Part shown: piece by piece, positions 47,542-59,660 of the stretch
How the letters are laid out: every line of letters begins with the position of its first letter
How positions within the stretch are numbered: the first letter of the stretch is position 1
Source: Piliocolobus tephrosceles
Taxonomy: Eukaryota; Chordata; Mammalia; Primates; Cercopithecidae
Reading direction: 5' to 3'
Assembly: GCF_002776525.5 (NCBI RefSeq)
Contig: NC_045441.1
Coordinates: forward strand, 65,892,650 to 65,956,649
Length of the DNA stretch: 64,000 nt
Notes under the pieces: model-generated
The model's database searches: none
Told to the model about the DNA's origin: nothing
What the model saw: only the letters and a program-made list of their open reading frames with translations
Position numbers and translations under genes: made by a program

Positions 47542-48055
47542 TGAGAGAATAGAGGAGACCCCCCCCCCCCCATATTGTTCTATATTGTTTTATGCTCAGT
47601 GCCTGATTTAAGAAAAAGACAGGGAAGCGAAACCAAAGGCAGGCAGCCCAGTGCCAGGCACCAGACCCCAAACCAGGCCTGGGCCTGCCTGACCTTAACT
47701 TGATAGTTAAAATTCAACCCATGACTTAGCAACCGATGTTATCCATAGATTCCAGACATTGTATGGAAGGACTTTGTGAAACTTCTCGTTCTGTTCTCTC
47801 TCACTCTGATTACTGGTATATACAGCCCTTGTCACTCTGATTACTGGTATATACAGCCCCCTAGATTGCTCAATCAATCATGGCCCTGTCGTGTAAACAC
47901 TTTAGTGTTGTGAGCCCTTAAAAGGGACGGAAATTGTGCACCCAACAAGCTCTGATTTTGAGACGCTAGTCTGCCGATGCTTCCAGCTTATTAAAAGCTA
48001 CTTCCTTCACTATCTCAGTGTCTGTGGGGTTTTGTCCACAGCCCTTCCTGCTATA
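47542..48055 (+). mobile_element. Proviral 3' LTR with internal duplication
   Basis: It starts TGAGAGAATAGAGG and ends CTGCTATA, the final CA being changed to TA. It aligns along its length to the 5' LTR. It carries a tandem copy of about 31 bp, GTCACTCTGATTACTGG and onwards, at about 47798-47859, which the 5' LTR lacks. It also has a longer C-run (47559-47571). Confidence 0.88.
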
Positions 48056-48059
48056 CCTT

Positions 48060-48364
48060 GGGTTAGTTCACCACTTCTAAGACCTCATTAATCACTAAAA
48101 TGCAAGTAATCCTTTAATTTGCATCTTCAATACATTTCTCCTGAATTAGACCACACACAAGTCTCACAAATTTGACTCGTCCAGGTTGAGACTCTATTTG
48201 TCCATCACTCCTTACTTTCTCCATCTGTACCTTCAAACCTGAACCCTCCTATAATCCCTGTATTTGGTCATATTGCCCACATCAATCTAGTTTTGTAAAC
48301 CAAAAATTGTACAATCACTCTTCCTCTGGCTTTATTTAAAAAAAATAGAAAAATCCCACTTGAC
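48060..48364. other. Intergenic DNA, nothing recognised
   Basis: No gene or confident repeat lies between the provirus and the next MIR element. Confidence 0.5.
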
Positions 48365-48560
48365 AATTTCTGTGCCAGGAGTTATTCAGGATTTGCATCT
48401 CAATTTCATTTTATCTTCCCAACAGTCCTGCACACAAAGACAGCTATTGTAAGCAGGAAGACTACCTAGCATAATAAATTGGATATTACTAATGGACAAA
48501 ATTAGGATTCAAGCCCAGATTTGTCCAATTTAAAAGCCTATGCTCTCTCTTTCACACAGG
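48365..48560 (+). mobile_element. MIR element
   Basis: GTGCCAGGAGTTATTCAGGA, CATTTTATCTTCCCAACAG, GGATTCAAGCCCAGATTTGT and AAAGCCTATGCTCTCTC follow the MIR consensus order (GTGCCAGG, then TTAATCCTCACAAC, then GATTCGAACCCAGG, then CCGTGCTCTTAAC). Confidence 0.7.
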
Positions 48561-49447
48561 AGGTAAAGAGAGTTCATTATTGTTTTTCTTAGCCCACCAG
48601 GAACTCAAGGAAGCAGGACCCACACCTCTTCCATTTATTCATTCTTCAAACACTTATTGATCTTATTCTATGCTTTAAAGAACCTAAGTTCTTTGTTCAG
48701 AGGAAACATAAAGTTATATGAGACAGACTCTCAAGTACCTTAGAGTTTACTTTCTCTGCAATTTAAACATTACCTTCAGGCAAAGCGATTTCCATGAATT
48801 GGAAGACATTAAACATTGCCTTAACATTTGGATACTTTAATAATAAGGATACCGATTATTATTGTTAATGCCAATTGAAATAATAAAAAATAAGTATGGC
48901 TAAGGATAGCTTCCAAGCAGCAGTAACAGGATTTGTTCTGCTATGTTGGATTTGTTACCCAATCACATTCTTGTTGGTGAACATATTCCGTGCAAGGTTT
49001 CCAGCACTGTCACAGAGAACAAATTTGCTTACAAATGCGTAGACTGCTATGACAGAGACCATATATTATTGTCAGTGATAAAATCTGAGTTTCCACATTT
49101 TTTTATTTTCTCGCTGTGACTAAAATAAATAGGTTTTGTAGGTTCTTGAGAATTTTCACCATAAGAAATATAACTATATTTAAATATTTGAATAGTGGTT
49201 TTGGAATGACTGATTTAATTTTTTTGAAAAACAAACAATTACAAAATATATATAAATTCAAAAGAAAAAGGTAATAGATCATCTAATATCTTATATGCAC
49301 ATAAATATGATTGATAGATTACCATCTCAGGCAACTCTATCACATGCACAAATGGTAGAATACATAGATAGAGACATATAGGTGGAAATTTTTAAATTAA
49401 AATTTGATTATACATGCCATTTTGACACAAAACATTAATAAATAGTC

Positions 49448-49747
49448 TTTTTTTTTTTTTTTGAGACAGGGTCCTGCTCTGCTACCCAGGCTGGAGTGCA
49501 GTGGCATGATCACCGCTCACTGCAGCCTCAAACTCCTGGGCTTAAATTATCCTCCTACCTCAGCCTCCTGAGTGGCTAGGACAACAGGCACATACCACCA
49601 TGCTCAAGCTAATTTTAAAAAATTGTTTGTAGAATCAGGGTCTCACTGTGTTTTCCAGGCTGGTGTCAAACTCCTGGACTCAAGCTATTCTCCCACCAAG
49701 GCCTTCCAAAATGCTGGGATTAGAGGCATGAGCTACTATGCCTGGCC
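49448..49747 (-). mobile_element. AluJ, antisense
   Basis: It opens with a T-run and GAGACAGGGTCCTGCTCTG and includes CAAACTCCTGGGCTTAAATT, an AluJ-type block. It ends ATGCCTGGCC. AATAAATAGTCTTTT before it and AATAAAGTCTTTT after it mark the target duplication. High divergence indicates an old copy. Confidence 0.9.
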
Positions 49748-49774
49748 AATAAAGTCTTTTAGAAAGGAATATAT

Positions 49775-50070
49775 GGCTGGATGCAGTTGTTTATGCTTGT
49801 AATCCTAACACTTTGGGAGGCCGAGGCGGGTGGATCACGAGATCAGGAGTTCGAGACCAGACTGGCCAATATAGTGAAACCCCATCTCTACCAAAAATAC
49901 CAAAGTTAGGCAGGCGTCGTGGTGCATGCCTGTAGTCCCAGCTCCTCAGGAGGCTGAGGCAGAAGAATCGCATGAACCTGGGAGGCAGAGGTTGCAGTGA
50001 GCTGAGACTGTGCCGCTGCACTCCAGCCTGGGTGATGGAGCGAGACTCTGTCTCAAAAAAAAAAAAAAAA
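49775..50070 (+). mobile_element. AluS-like element
   Basis: It begins GGCTGGATGCAGTTGTTTAT and has GGCAGAGGTTGCAGTGAGC and an A-tail. AAAGGAATATAT before it and AAGGGAATATAT after it form the target duplication. It lies 27 bp from the antisense AluJ, giving a tail-outward inverted Alu pair. Confidence 0.9.
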
Positions 50071-50689
50071 AGGGAATATATTTTGCATCTCTTGGCAACT
50101 TTTAATTTCCTAAGTGTTTTCAAACAAAGGAGGAAAATCTGGTTCAGAGTCTAAAAATGTGTTTAACTTCTCAATTGGGTGAAGAAAGTCTGTTGTAATT
50201 GCTTATTTGACAGCTTTAGACATTGTTTATGAGGCATCCAATAAAATTAATTAAAGAAGAAAACATTAGCGTAGAGGTGGTCCTCAATAATTGAGAGGAA
50301 GAAAACCTTGCCCTCAGAAACAACCTGGAGAGCTGTTCCATTGTAGTAGCTGCCTTCATGTTCTTTCCATAATCACTTTGGCTTTTTGAGCCTTACTTAA
50401 CCTTGCTGGTGGGTCTTTCTCATTTTGTCTCCTACTATGGTTACTGTTGGACACACGGTCATTATTCCTGGATTTATTTATTTTTATCTCTGTGCCACCT
50501 CACTTAATTTTCTCCTCCATTTGCAGCCATAACAATTACCTTTTTGTTAAGATTGTATGTTCATCCAGGGACTAATAGTTCCCACATGAAGGAATTGTGA
50601 ATTTTCATACCTATATTACTTACTTTCATAAACTGTATGTCCACACTACATCAACAAGAGGAAGTTGCTGAACACATATAGTTTTATAC

Positions 50690-50830
50690 ATTTGTAAGGT
50701 GCTTTGCATTTTTTAGTTTATTTACTAGTCTCACAAATCTTCAGAAGGAGATATCTTGTATTGCTCTTTTAAAAGAAGAAAGAATTGAAAGAGTAGCAGT
50801 TTTATGGTTTACCAGAAGGTATAAAATGGA
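50690..50830 (+). mobile_element. MIR remnant
   Basis: TGTAAGGTGCTTTGCATTTT, TTTACTAGTCTCACAAATC and the AGAAAGAATTGAAAGAG stretch match the MIR core in order. It is diverged. Confidence 0.5.
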
Positions 50831-51722
50831 TTATAGCAGTTATAACTAAAGCTGGGAACCCAGTGTCCTGGTTCCTAAAGCAGGACATTCTCTACTACAT
50901 CAAGATACATGCCTTAATTGATACTGCCAGTGAAAAAGAAAATGCAGTCATCACTTAGTATCCATCATTCCAGGACCCCCGTCAGATACCAAAATCCAAG
51001 GATGCTCAAATCCCTTATATGAAATGGTGTAGTATTTGCATGTAACCCATGCATATATACTTTAAATCATCTCTACATTATTCATAATATCTAATTCAAT
51101 GTAAATGTTTTGTAAATAGTTATCATATTTTATTCTTTAGAAAATATTAACAAGAAAAAAGTCTGCATGTTGAGTAGACACAATTATTCCTTTTTTTTTT
51201 TCTACTAGATTATAGTAGAATCCATGAACATGGAACTCACAGATAGTGAGTTCTAACTGTAGTAAGATCTAACTGTAGTAAGAAATTCACAGAAAAGTAC
51301 AGCAGGAATATTGCCTATTGCATTTTAGTATATATGAGCTATTAATGTTATCACAAACTTCTTCTAACTCCAACATACTATGGTTAATTTGATTCTGGAA
51401 TCACATTTTACTTGATTTCTTTTAATTCATTGCAGTCATTTCCTTTGAGAAAAGCTCATTAGCTGAACCAAAAATAGAAGAATAAGTTGTTCGATGCAAT
51501 TTAGAACATCTGTAACTAGGTGCAATTTGTGTGTGTGTGTTTTAGTCTTAACGAAACCAAATATAATTATGCCTGCCAGAAAAAGAATTTGGGGTAGGCA
51601 AATTGGGTATCTTAAGTTTGATTGACTATATTTTTATGTAAAGTTATATTTTTCTTCCTGAGCTAAGATGTAAATTTTAGAGACTTAAAGGCTGAGCAGT
51701 TTAAGTATCAAATCATAGATCG

Positions 51723-52189
51723 TGAGCCCCGAATATCTGAGACAGCTCTTAGTTAATTTAGAAAGTTTATTTTGCCAAGGTTGGGGACACGAACCCGTGA
51801 CACAGCTTCAGGAGGTCCTGATGACATGTGCCGGAAGTGGTCAGAGCAGTTTGGTTTTACACATTTTAGGGAGACATGAGACATCAATCAGCATATGTAA
51901 GATGAACACTGGTTCAGTTTGAAAAGGCGGGACAACTCAAAGCAAAGATGGGAAGACTCATGCAGGGAGGGGGCTGCCAGGTCATAGGTAGATAAGAGAC
52001 AAATGGTTGCATTATTTTGAGTTTCTGATTAGCCTGTCCAAAGGAGGCAATCAGATATGCATTTATCTCAGTAAGCAGAGGGGTGACTTTGAATAGCATG
52101 GAAGGCAAGTTGGCCCTAAGCAGTTCCCAGCTTGCCTTTTCCCTTTAGCTTAATGATTTGGGAACCTCAAGATTTATTTTTCTTTCACA
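51723..52189 (-). mobile_element. Solo LTR, antisense, class I ERV type
   Basis: On the minus strand it runs from TGTGAAAGAAAAATAAATC to a terminal GGGGCTCA. The TATA-like TAAAATGTGTAAAACC is near plus position 51860. An AATAAA signal is read from 51766-51771 on the minus strand, followed by GAGCTGTCTCAG. The plus-strand text (TTAGTTAATTTAGAAAGTTT, GAGACATGAGACATCAATCA, GGAGGCAATCAGATATGCAT) belongs to a common primate LTR whose name I cannot recall with certainty. No internal region adjoins it. Confidence 0.7.
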
Positions 52190-55100
52190 GGTCTTTAGTG
52201 CTAACTTCCAGTGATTACATGGTATTTGTCATTCCTGCATATAATATTAAGCCCAGAAAAAATTAATGTAGGAAAGTCATTCTAATGGAACCCCAATGTC
52301 CCCATTCTTGGTTCCCTTCCTCAACTCTTTATGTCCTCCAGGGCCTCTGTATTCATGGTCTGGCTTCCCTTCAAAATCCATTAAGGCCTAGTTATTGTCC
52401 TCAAATGTGATGATGATTTATCTGAAAACAGAACTGGTTGATTGACATAATTCATTTTACTCTTGAGTTCTATTCAATGTGATTGCTGTGTTGAGCTAGT
52501 ATATGAAGGGAAAGTTGTTCCTCGTGGCTGCTCACCCTTTGGCACCTCCATACTTGTCTTGAAACACATTCAGCCAGCTGAAAGCTAGAGTTGGGTTTCA
52601 CAGACTCAAAAGGATTGTCTTGCATCATTATTTTGTTTCAGGTTTATAATCCTTGCATAGCTACAGACCATTCACTATAGCAGCTGAGGGACAAATCACC
52701 AAGTTTTACATATTTAATCTAGGGGACTAGAATGTCAAAGTGTGTGGCCTTGGCAACACCTGGCCTTTCCTTAATGGAATGAGAATGGCTTCCGCAGATC
52801 TAGCCCTGACTCAGCTGGGAAGCTTTTTCATTTTACTGAAGCTCAGACTCTGCCACCAGAGGTTTGATTTAACTGGTCTTAAATGACCCTTAAATGACTC
52901 TAATTTCCAGCCAAAGTTAAGGCCTACTGGTATTGCATTGGTAATCATAAATGCTTACCAGCTGGGTAGGAGACAGGATGCCAAGTGATACTTTAAGGTA
53001 GAACCCAGTTGCTTTACCTTTGCTATGGTCTTGATTTCACAGCAAAGCAAACCCATGGCAAGGTAAATCTCATAATCAGTGTATCTACAAATATTATAAA
53101 AATAATTGATGCCAGTTATTTGACTGAGGATTACTCCTTTGGTTTATATTTAGCCTCAGCAAAGAATATATATTCAGTCCATTTATATACCCACAATTTG
53201 GCTTGTTTATCTATAAATAAATTTAAATTGGCTTTAGTGGCTTTGGTCTCCAGAACTCTACTACATCAAATATTCTGTAATAGAAATACAAATATAATAA
53301 TTTTAACGACTCCTGTCTTTGTTTTAAGGGTAGCTCTACTACCACCTAATGTGACTAGGGCACTTGGGGCATAATAATCATGATTTCTCAATGGTATCTG
53401 GCTTCTGTAGCTGACAGGTAATTGGGGAGATATGATTCCAATATCCACTGAGAGGTACTGGAAGCATTGGCCAATGTCATTAGTTTGGGGAGCATTTGCA
53501 ATTTTCAGCCTTCCTGGAGAATAAGAATCTTAGTGTGGAAATTATATATATACTGCATAGTAACCAAAACATACCTTCAACAAAGGCAATTAACAGAAAA
53601 AAGCAACTATACTTATGTTGGAGTTCTATAAAATGAACTCACAAACAAAGCAAACAAATCTGAGGTTGTGAGGTTGTAAGAATATTGGAAAGTTAAGGAA
53701 TGGAAAAGACACCGAAGAAAGGATAAGAAAGTAGTTGGAAAATCAAAGTGTAATAAAATATGTAAGTTCCGTTAGAGGTATGTGTAAATGTGTGTGTGTT
53801 TATGTGTGTATGTTAAGCAAGCTTTCCCAGAGAAGGAAAATATTTTGTTAAAAAGGTATTATTTTTTAACTGTTAAGTGAAATATAATAATATAAGTAGA
53901 GCACAGCATATAAATTGTATTAGCCTTATTTAACACAAGGGGGTTGTAAAATATATAATTTGATAGTTAGGTACAATCAATCATAAAGTCACTATAACCT
54001 CATGTGTCATTAGAACAAAGCACTGTAATTTTTTCAAACTGAGATTATTTTTAGAGGGCGTATTACTGCTAAATCTCTCCTCTTTCCATCTCCCTTCTGT
54101 AATTGTACAGTATCTCATGTGAAGCAGATGTGGGGTTTCCTCTTGGTGCCATAAAGGAATAATATCTACTGTTTTCAGTCATACAAAAATGCCTTTAAAA
54201 CAAAAATATCAACAGTTTTCTGATGATTTGTAATAGCTGTCTCTCCTTGAAATATATTTTAGGAAAGTCATGAGGTAGGTATAAAGTTTTCATGGAGGAA
54301 TTATAAAGTTTTTATATATTTCATAAATATATACATATATTTCTGCATGATTCTTTCTTGGTGCCCTTCCTGCCTAGAAAGAAGCGCAAGTTCATTGATG
54401 AATAGTATGGGTTATACCAGGCTTTAATGCTGATGTCACTGAGCTTCTGGGGGGAATGGTGTAAAACTGGAGAAAAGCTATGAAATAGTTACTATTATTC
54501 AGTAATGACAGTATCACACAAGTCATGACTATACAAAATATTAGCAGCTGTCACTGATGACCGGGTATTTGACTATCCTCGGGGGATGGGTCTAGTGGGG
54601 GACTGCCTTTGTCTGCCCCTCTAGTATTTGAATCTCAAATGACAGGTAAACCAGTTTTCCAAGGCAGAGTTTTAGAATCAGATGAACTCTGCAATTTAGT
54701 ACATGCCCAATGAGAAAGAGTGTACATTGCTCTAAAAAACTGACATAGGTACAGATACCCATGTAAATATATACATGTTTATAAATCCATTTACTCATAT
54801 AATTTATAACTGGTCTTATTTATAAACTTAACCCAATTTAAATCGTATTTCTTATGCCCCGAAGTCTTCTACTCCAAAGAAGAAATTGGCCTTAATTTAC
54901 CTTCTATTTATTGTGGAAATGGATGTAAGTTTAGGATTTTCCCATATTAATCACAGAAATGTGCTTAGAAATGCTTTCTCTACAATGTAAAGTCAGATAC
55001 TGTGAAAAAGGAAAGAGATACCATTAGCTGTTTTTCTCCTAGTGTGGATAGTTCCATGGTCTAATCAATGCTGAGATGAGAAAATTACTTTTTCTAGATC

Positions 55101-55749
55101 ACAGCTGTGCATAGGCATCTGGCTTAGAATTAGAAGACCAGGTGTTATTTCTGGCACAGCTATGTAGTATTCTGGGCCTGTCATTTAGCTTTTCTGATTC
55201 TCACTACTCATTTTTAAAGTGAAGGTAATACTTTTGCCTCAGAGAGGAATTTTGAGGATTCATTTTTTAAAAGTCTTTTGTAAACTTGTAGTGAGTGGAT
55301 TATGCAAACAACTGTTTGCTAACTTTTAGCATAATTTATAAAGGATATATGAGGTAGCAAACATGTAGTGTTTCATACACTTTATTTTGGTTTGTTTTCA
55401 AAACAACCCTGTTGCGTAGTGTTTTGGTTATCGATTGCCACATAAAAAACTACCCCCAAATTAGTGGCTTAAATCTTTTTGCACAATTTTGTGCATCATG
55501 AATTTGGAAAGTCTCTGCAGGAGGGTGTGTGTCAGATCCACTTGTGTTGTCAGTTAAGGCAGGTGGGACCAAAGGCTCCAGCTTTAATATGCTTCTGGAT
55601 TCACATGTGTGGTGTCCCAGGGCCCCTTGGGGGTTCTCTCTCTCTCTCTACCTGGCTTCACATCCTTTACAGTTTCTCTGTGTGGCTTCTCACAGCATGG
55701 TCATCTCAGAGTAGTCACTCTTCTTATGTGGTTTCAAAAGAGAGGAGCA
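52190..55749. other. Intergenic DNA, little recognised
   Basis: No gene is supported. The 121-codon frame at 53009-53374 has no domain, and its composition is ordinary. A possible MIR remnant is near 55350-55425 (ACTTTATTTTGGTTTGTTTT, then AAAACAACCCTGTTGCGTAG). Confidence 0.45.
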
Positions 55750-56049
55750 GGCCGGGCGCGGTGGCTCAAGCCTGTAATCCCAGCACTTTGGGAGGCCGAG
55801 ACGGGTGGATCACGAGGTCAGGAGATCGAGACCATCCTGGTGTACATGGTGAAACCCCGCCTCTACTAAAAATACAAAAAAAAAACTAGCCGGGCCAGAT
55901 GGCGGGCACCTGTAGTCCCAGCTACTCGGGAGGCTGAGGCAGGAGAATGGCGTGAACCCGGGAGGCGGAGCTTGTAGTGAGCCGAGATTGCGCCACTGCA
56001 CTCCAGCCTGGGCGACAGAGCGAGACTCTGTCTCAAAAAAAAAAAAAAA
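55750..56049 (+). mobile_element. AluY (monkey YR-like)
   Basis: It starts GGCCGGGCGCGGTGGCTCAA and has CTCAAGCCTG, AGACGGGTGGATCACG and GGCGTGAACCCGGGAGG. The A-tail ends at 56049. AAGAGAGGAGCA before it and AAGAGAGAGGGGCA after it are a slightly altered target duplication. A small change (CCTGGTGTACATGG) lies in the left monomer. Confidence 0.93.
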
Positions 56050-56768
56050 GAGAGAGGGGCAGTCGAGCTCAGTTAAGGGTTTTGTACCCAGAATTTGTTA
56101 CATCATCTCCACTGGAGTCTTTTTATTCGTCAAAAACAGTCCTAAGGACTATGTGGGTTCAAGGGTCTGGAAATATCTATTCACCTGAAAATTCCACTTA
56201 CTTCTGTTACATTGAAGATTGATAGTTGTATAATCACTCTCAGATGCTGAAATTTTTTTTGTCTGATACTGAAAGATAGAATATTTACCCTTTATTTTGG
56301 CCAAGTCATGAAGGTAGCTACCTCCTCTGCATGAAAGCAGTCATGCTTTTCATAAGTTTGAAGTGTGGAAATACATTTGTGGTATATGTGGTATATCAAT
56401 AGGACTTATATCACCACTATTCCTTGGAATAGCTGATTAACTAGACCACCACATTCCTTCATGAAATCAGAAAACAGAAGACTTGTTTTTCTAAAATTGC
56501 CGTGAGTTTAGAGCCATAATAGCATGACCTCTATATGAAGCTTAGTTACCGTGGAAAAATCCTACTGTGGCCATTCTTCAATATTGTGAACTCGATGTTG
56601 AGGGACAGTTTGCTTTCTGTGTTTGTTTTTAACCTCATTATTTTCCATCTATTCTGGAGTAATCTCTGTATCACTTTTCATCATCTATCCTTTGTATCAT
56701 CTCTTGGCATCTGTTTCTCTGACTTTCTCCTCTCGTTCTCTGTTTGCTCCCTTTCTAAAAGGATTTGG

Positions 56769-57075
56769 CCAGGCACAGTGACCCACGACTGTAATCCCAG
56801 TACTTTGAGAGGCTGAGGTGAGAGGATTCCTTGAGGTGAGGAGTTCAAGAACAGTCTGGGCAAGATAATGAGATACCATCTCTACAAAAAATAACAAATA
56901 AAAAAATTAGCGGGGCATGATGGTGTGCACATATACTCCCAGCTACTTGGGAGGCTAAGGTAGGAGGATGGCTCAAGCCTAGGAGTTCAAGGCTGCAGTA
57001 GAATATAATCCCATCACTGCATTCTAGGAGCGATAACAGAGAGAGACCCTTTTAAATAAATACATAATATTGTTT
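56769..57075 (+). mobile_element. AluJ with target duplication
   Basis: It has GTACTTTGAGAGGCTGAGGT, GGATTCCTTGAGGTGAGGAG and GGATGGCTCAAGCCTAGGAG, features of AluJ. The target duplication AAAGGATTTGG survives exactly at 56758-56768 and 57076-57086, which is notable for such an old copy. Confidence 0.9.
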
Positions 57076-57604
57076 AAAGGATTTGGTTATTCATGACAGT
57101 GAAGTACACCCCAGAAAGAGTCACACCATTTATAAGCATCAGGATCTTAAACTGTATTATGAGCCGTCTTCTCACTTCTGTCTATAATACCGGCTGGACA
57201 CAAGTGAAACTGGGCCTTCAGACTTTAACTATTTTTCCCTATTTTTTTTTCCTATTTGTTTACCCTCTTGAGACATGAGTAAACAAATATTTCTCTACTA
57301 TAAAAAATTTCGTCAATAGTAGCTGATACTCAGCCTCATTGTAGAGGAGACAATGAGGTGTAGTGAACACAACGAGTGCAAGGACATAAGCCCTATGGAA
57401 GAGGCACAGGCATCACTGAGCTCCAGGTGACGGAGGTCATGTGAAAATGCAGAGCTGCTATATTAGTATCACATCTCATTGTGATAGGAATTCTCCTGAT
57501 TTATAAAAGTTGATGACTATTTAAAAATTAAAAACACAACAAAATATTATATAGGCCAGTGGAACATATCTGTGAGCCAGATTTTCCCCATGGACCACTA
57601 GTTT

Positions 57605-58595
57605 GTAAATCTGTTAATGACTCTAGACTCTTATCTTCCTCTTGAGCTCCAGATTCATACCCAACTGCTTCTAAATTTTCATCAAATATCTAAAACTGAT
57701 CATGCTTAATATATCTAAATCAGAGCTTTTACTATTTTCCTTAATTTTTACTATCTCAGGAAATGGTTATCAACTTAATAATCACTTAGTTATAACTTTT
57801 TTCTATTCTTACCCATAACTCAATGCACCAACAACTTATGTCACTTCTAATACTCAAAAGATAGCTAGAATGCATCTATGTTTCCTTGTCTTCACTACTA
57901 CTAATCTTTACTGTAATTTTAAACTCCTGGATTAATACAATAACCTTTAGATTGACCTATCTGCTTTGATTCTTTCTCCTTTTCGATCTACACTCTGTCA
58001 GCAGTGGAAAAATATTTGACAATAGTAAGAAAAACAACAGCAACATTTTTCCTCCACATATCTTTCAGTGACTTCCGTTGCAGTTGAAATAAATGCCATA
58101 ATTTTCTCTATGGCCCACTTCTTAATAATAGACTATTCCCATCATTCACTATTCTTGCCACATAATCCTTCCTTCTGTTATTGAAGAAGTCAAGCTCTTG
58201 TACCTCTCAGGATCACAGTGTTTGCTTCTCTCCTGGTGATTGGCTCCTTCTCTATTTCATGTCTCAGCTCAAATGTTTCCTCAGAGAGACATTTCCTGAC
58301 CATCCTATCTAATGCAACCCCCTCCACTCCATTTCTCTCTGTAACATCACCCTATTTATTTCATGATTTTATTAACGAATATTAATAAAATTAATATTTA
58401 TATTGTATTTATATTACAGCTTCTTTTATTTCTTTACCAGCATTAACTCTTCCCAGCCCCACCCTCTGCAATGTAAACTCTATGAAGGCAGTTACCTCAT
58501 CTTTCTGTCTTGTTTGCTATAGTAGCGATAGTATCTAGCCTGGCGCATGGTATTTTCAGAACAAATATTTGCAAGAATAAATGGTTCGAATATCT
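57605..58595 (+). mobile_element. L2 3' portion
   Basis: A long, diverged L2 shows CTCAGCTCAAATGTTTCCTC, AGAGAGACATTTCCTGACCA, CCTATTTATTTCATGATTTT, AATGTAAACTCTATGAAGGC and CTAGCCTGGCGCATGG, and ends AAATATTTGCAAGAATAAAT. These are the L2 3' end landmarks in correct order. It is non-coding. Confidence 0.82.
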
Positions 58596-58719
58596 ATGGA
58601 AACATACTTAGCATGAGGACATCACAATTTTTCAATGACTTTTAAATTATTAACATGTTCTATGTTATCTGGACCTATCTACATGCATCATGTTGGTCAG
58701 CACCAGCCTTCTGCACTCT

Positions 58720-59660
58720 TTTGAACCAGTCATGTAACTCCCTCACTCAGTCATAGATGCTGTTTCTTCTGCCCATAGTGACCTCCCAACTCTTGCTCCT
58801 TTTAGCTAACTCTTCTTATTCATTCTGTTATCCCATCAAATCTCAACTGAAAGTTATTTTGTCAGTGAAGTTTTCCCTGCTTGATTCCCATCCCACCTCC
58901 TGAGTGTTGCATAGGTTCCCTCCAAACTGTGGTTTTATGTACTTTAAATTTGTATCCCTATCTAATTTGTAATTAACCTATCTTGTTGATAGAAGCATTT
59001 GTTTACCATCCTTAAGGACCAATTCTGCCAAATTTACTGCTTCTTACAAACTTCCTAGAGCAGAACTGAGACTAAATAAGTGTATTAGTCAGGGTTCTCT
59101 AAAGGGACAGAACTAATAGGATAGATCAATAGATGAAGGGGAGTTTGTTAGGAGAATTGACTCCCACAATCACAAGGTGAAGTACCACAATCATGAAGTC
59201 TGGACACTGAGGAGCCAGGAAGCCAGTCTGACTCAAAATCTGAAAAGTAGGGTAACCGACAGTGCGGTCTTCAGTCTGTGGCCTAAGGCCCGAGAGCCCC
59301 TGGCAGATCACTGATGTAAGTCCAAGAGTCCAAAAGTTGAAGAACTTGGAGTCTGATATTTGACGGCAGGAAGCATCTAACATGGGAGAAAGATGGAGGC
59401 CAGAAGACTCAGCCAGTCTAGTGCTTCCATATTCTTCTGCCTGCTTTTAATGCAGCCTCACTAGCAGCTGATTAGATTGTGCCCACCCAGATTGAGGGTG
59501 AGCCTGCCTGTCCCAGTCCACTGACTCCTCAAATGTTATCTCCTTTGGTAGTTCCCTCACACACACACCCAGGAACAATACTTTGCCTCTTTCAGTCCCA
59601 TCAAGTTGACACTCAATATTAACCATCACAATAAGTATCTGTTAAGTGTTTGTAGACAAG
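58720..59660 (+). mobile_element. Second L2 3' portion, split by an LTR
   Basis: L2-type words (TTCTTCTGCCCATAGTGACC, CTCAACTGAAAGTTATTTTG, GAAGTTTTCCCTGCTTGATT) run to 59080. The expected L2 ending (AATAAGTATCTGTTAAGTG) resumes at about 59631 after the LTR. The LTR therefore inserted into a pre-existing L2. Confidence 0.7.
59081..59630 (+). mobile_element. MLT2-like ERVL LTR, copy 2
   Basis: It starts TGTATTAGTCAGGGTTCTCT and ends TATTAACCATCACA. ATAAG lies at 59076-59080 and again at 59631-59635, a clean 5-bp target duplication as made by ERVL integrases. It is longer than copy 1 at 36073 because it keeps the middle block with GACAGTGCGGTCTTCAGTCT and AGTCCAAGAGTCCAAAAG. Confidence 0.88.

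Larger units (their letters stand above)
40812..48059 (+). mobile_element. HERV-E-like class I provirus (defective)
   Basis: Two LTRs (40816-41312 and 47542-48055) enclose gag, a pol remnant and env in retroviral order. The 4-bp target duplication CCTT at 40812-40815 and 48056-48059 is the size made by gammaretrovirus-type integrases. The primer site matches tRNA-Glu, as in HERV-E, and the Gag and Env remnants look gammaretroviral. A hand count gives roughly 45 differences between the LTRs over about 480 aligned sites (near 9-10%), so the insertion is tens of millions of years old at usual primate rates. Every frame has stops or frameshifts, the middle of pol is gone, and two Alus interrupt it. 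It cannot produce virus. Class assignment is secure; the HERV-E name is probable. Confidence 0.85.

Noticed and set aside
53009..53374. 121-codon open frame
   Set aside because: No domain, no splice or promoter context, and ordinary base composition. It is likely chance.
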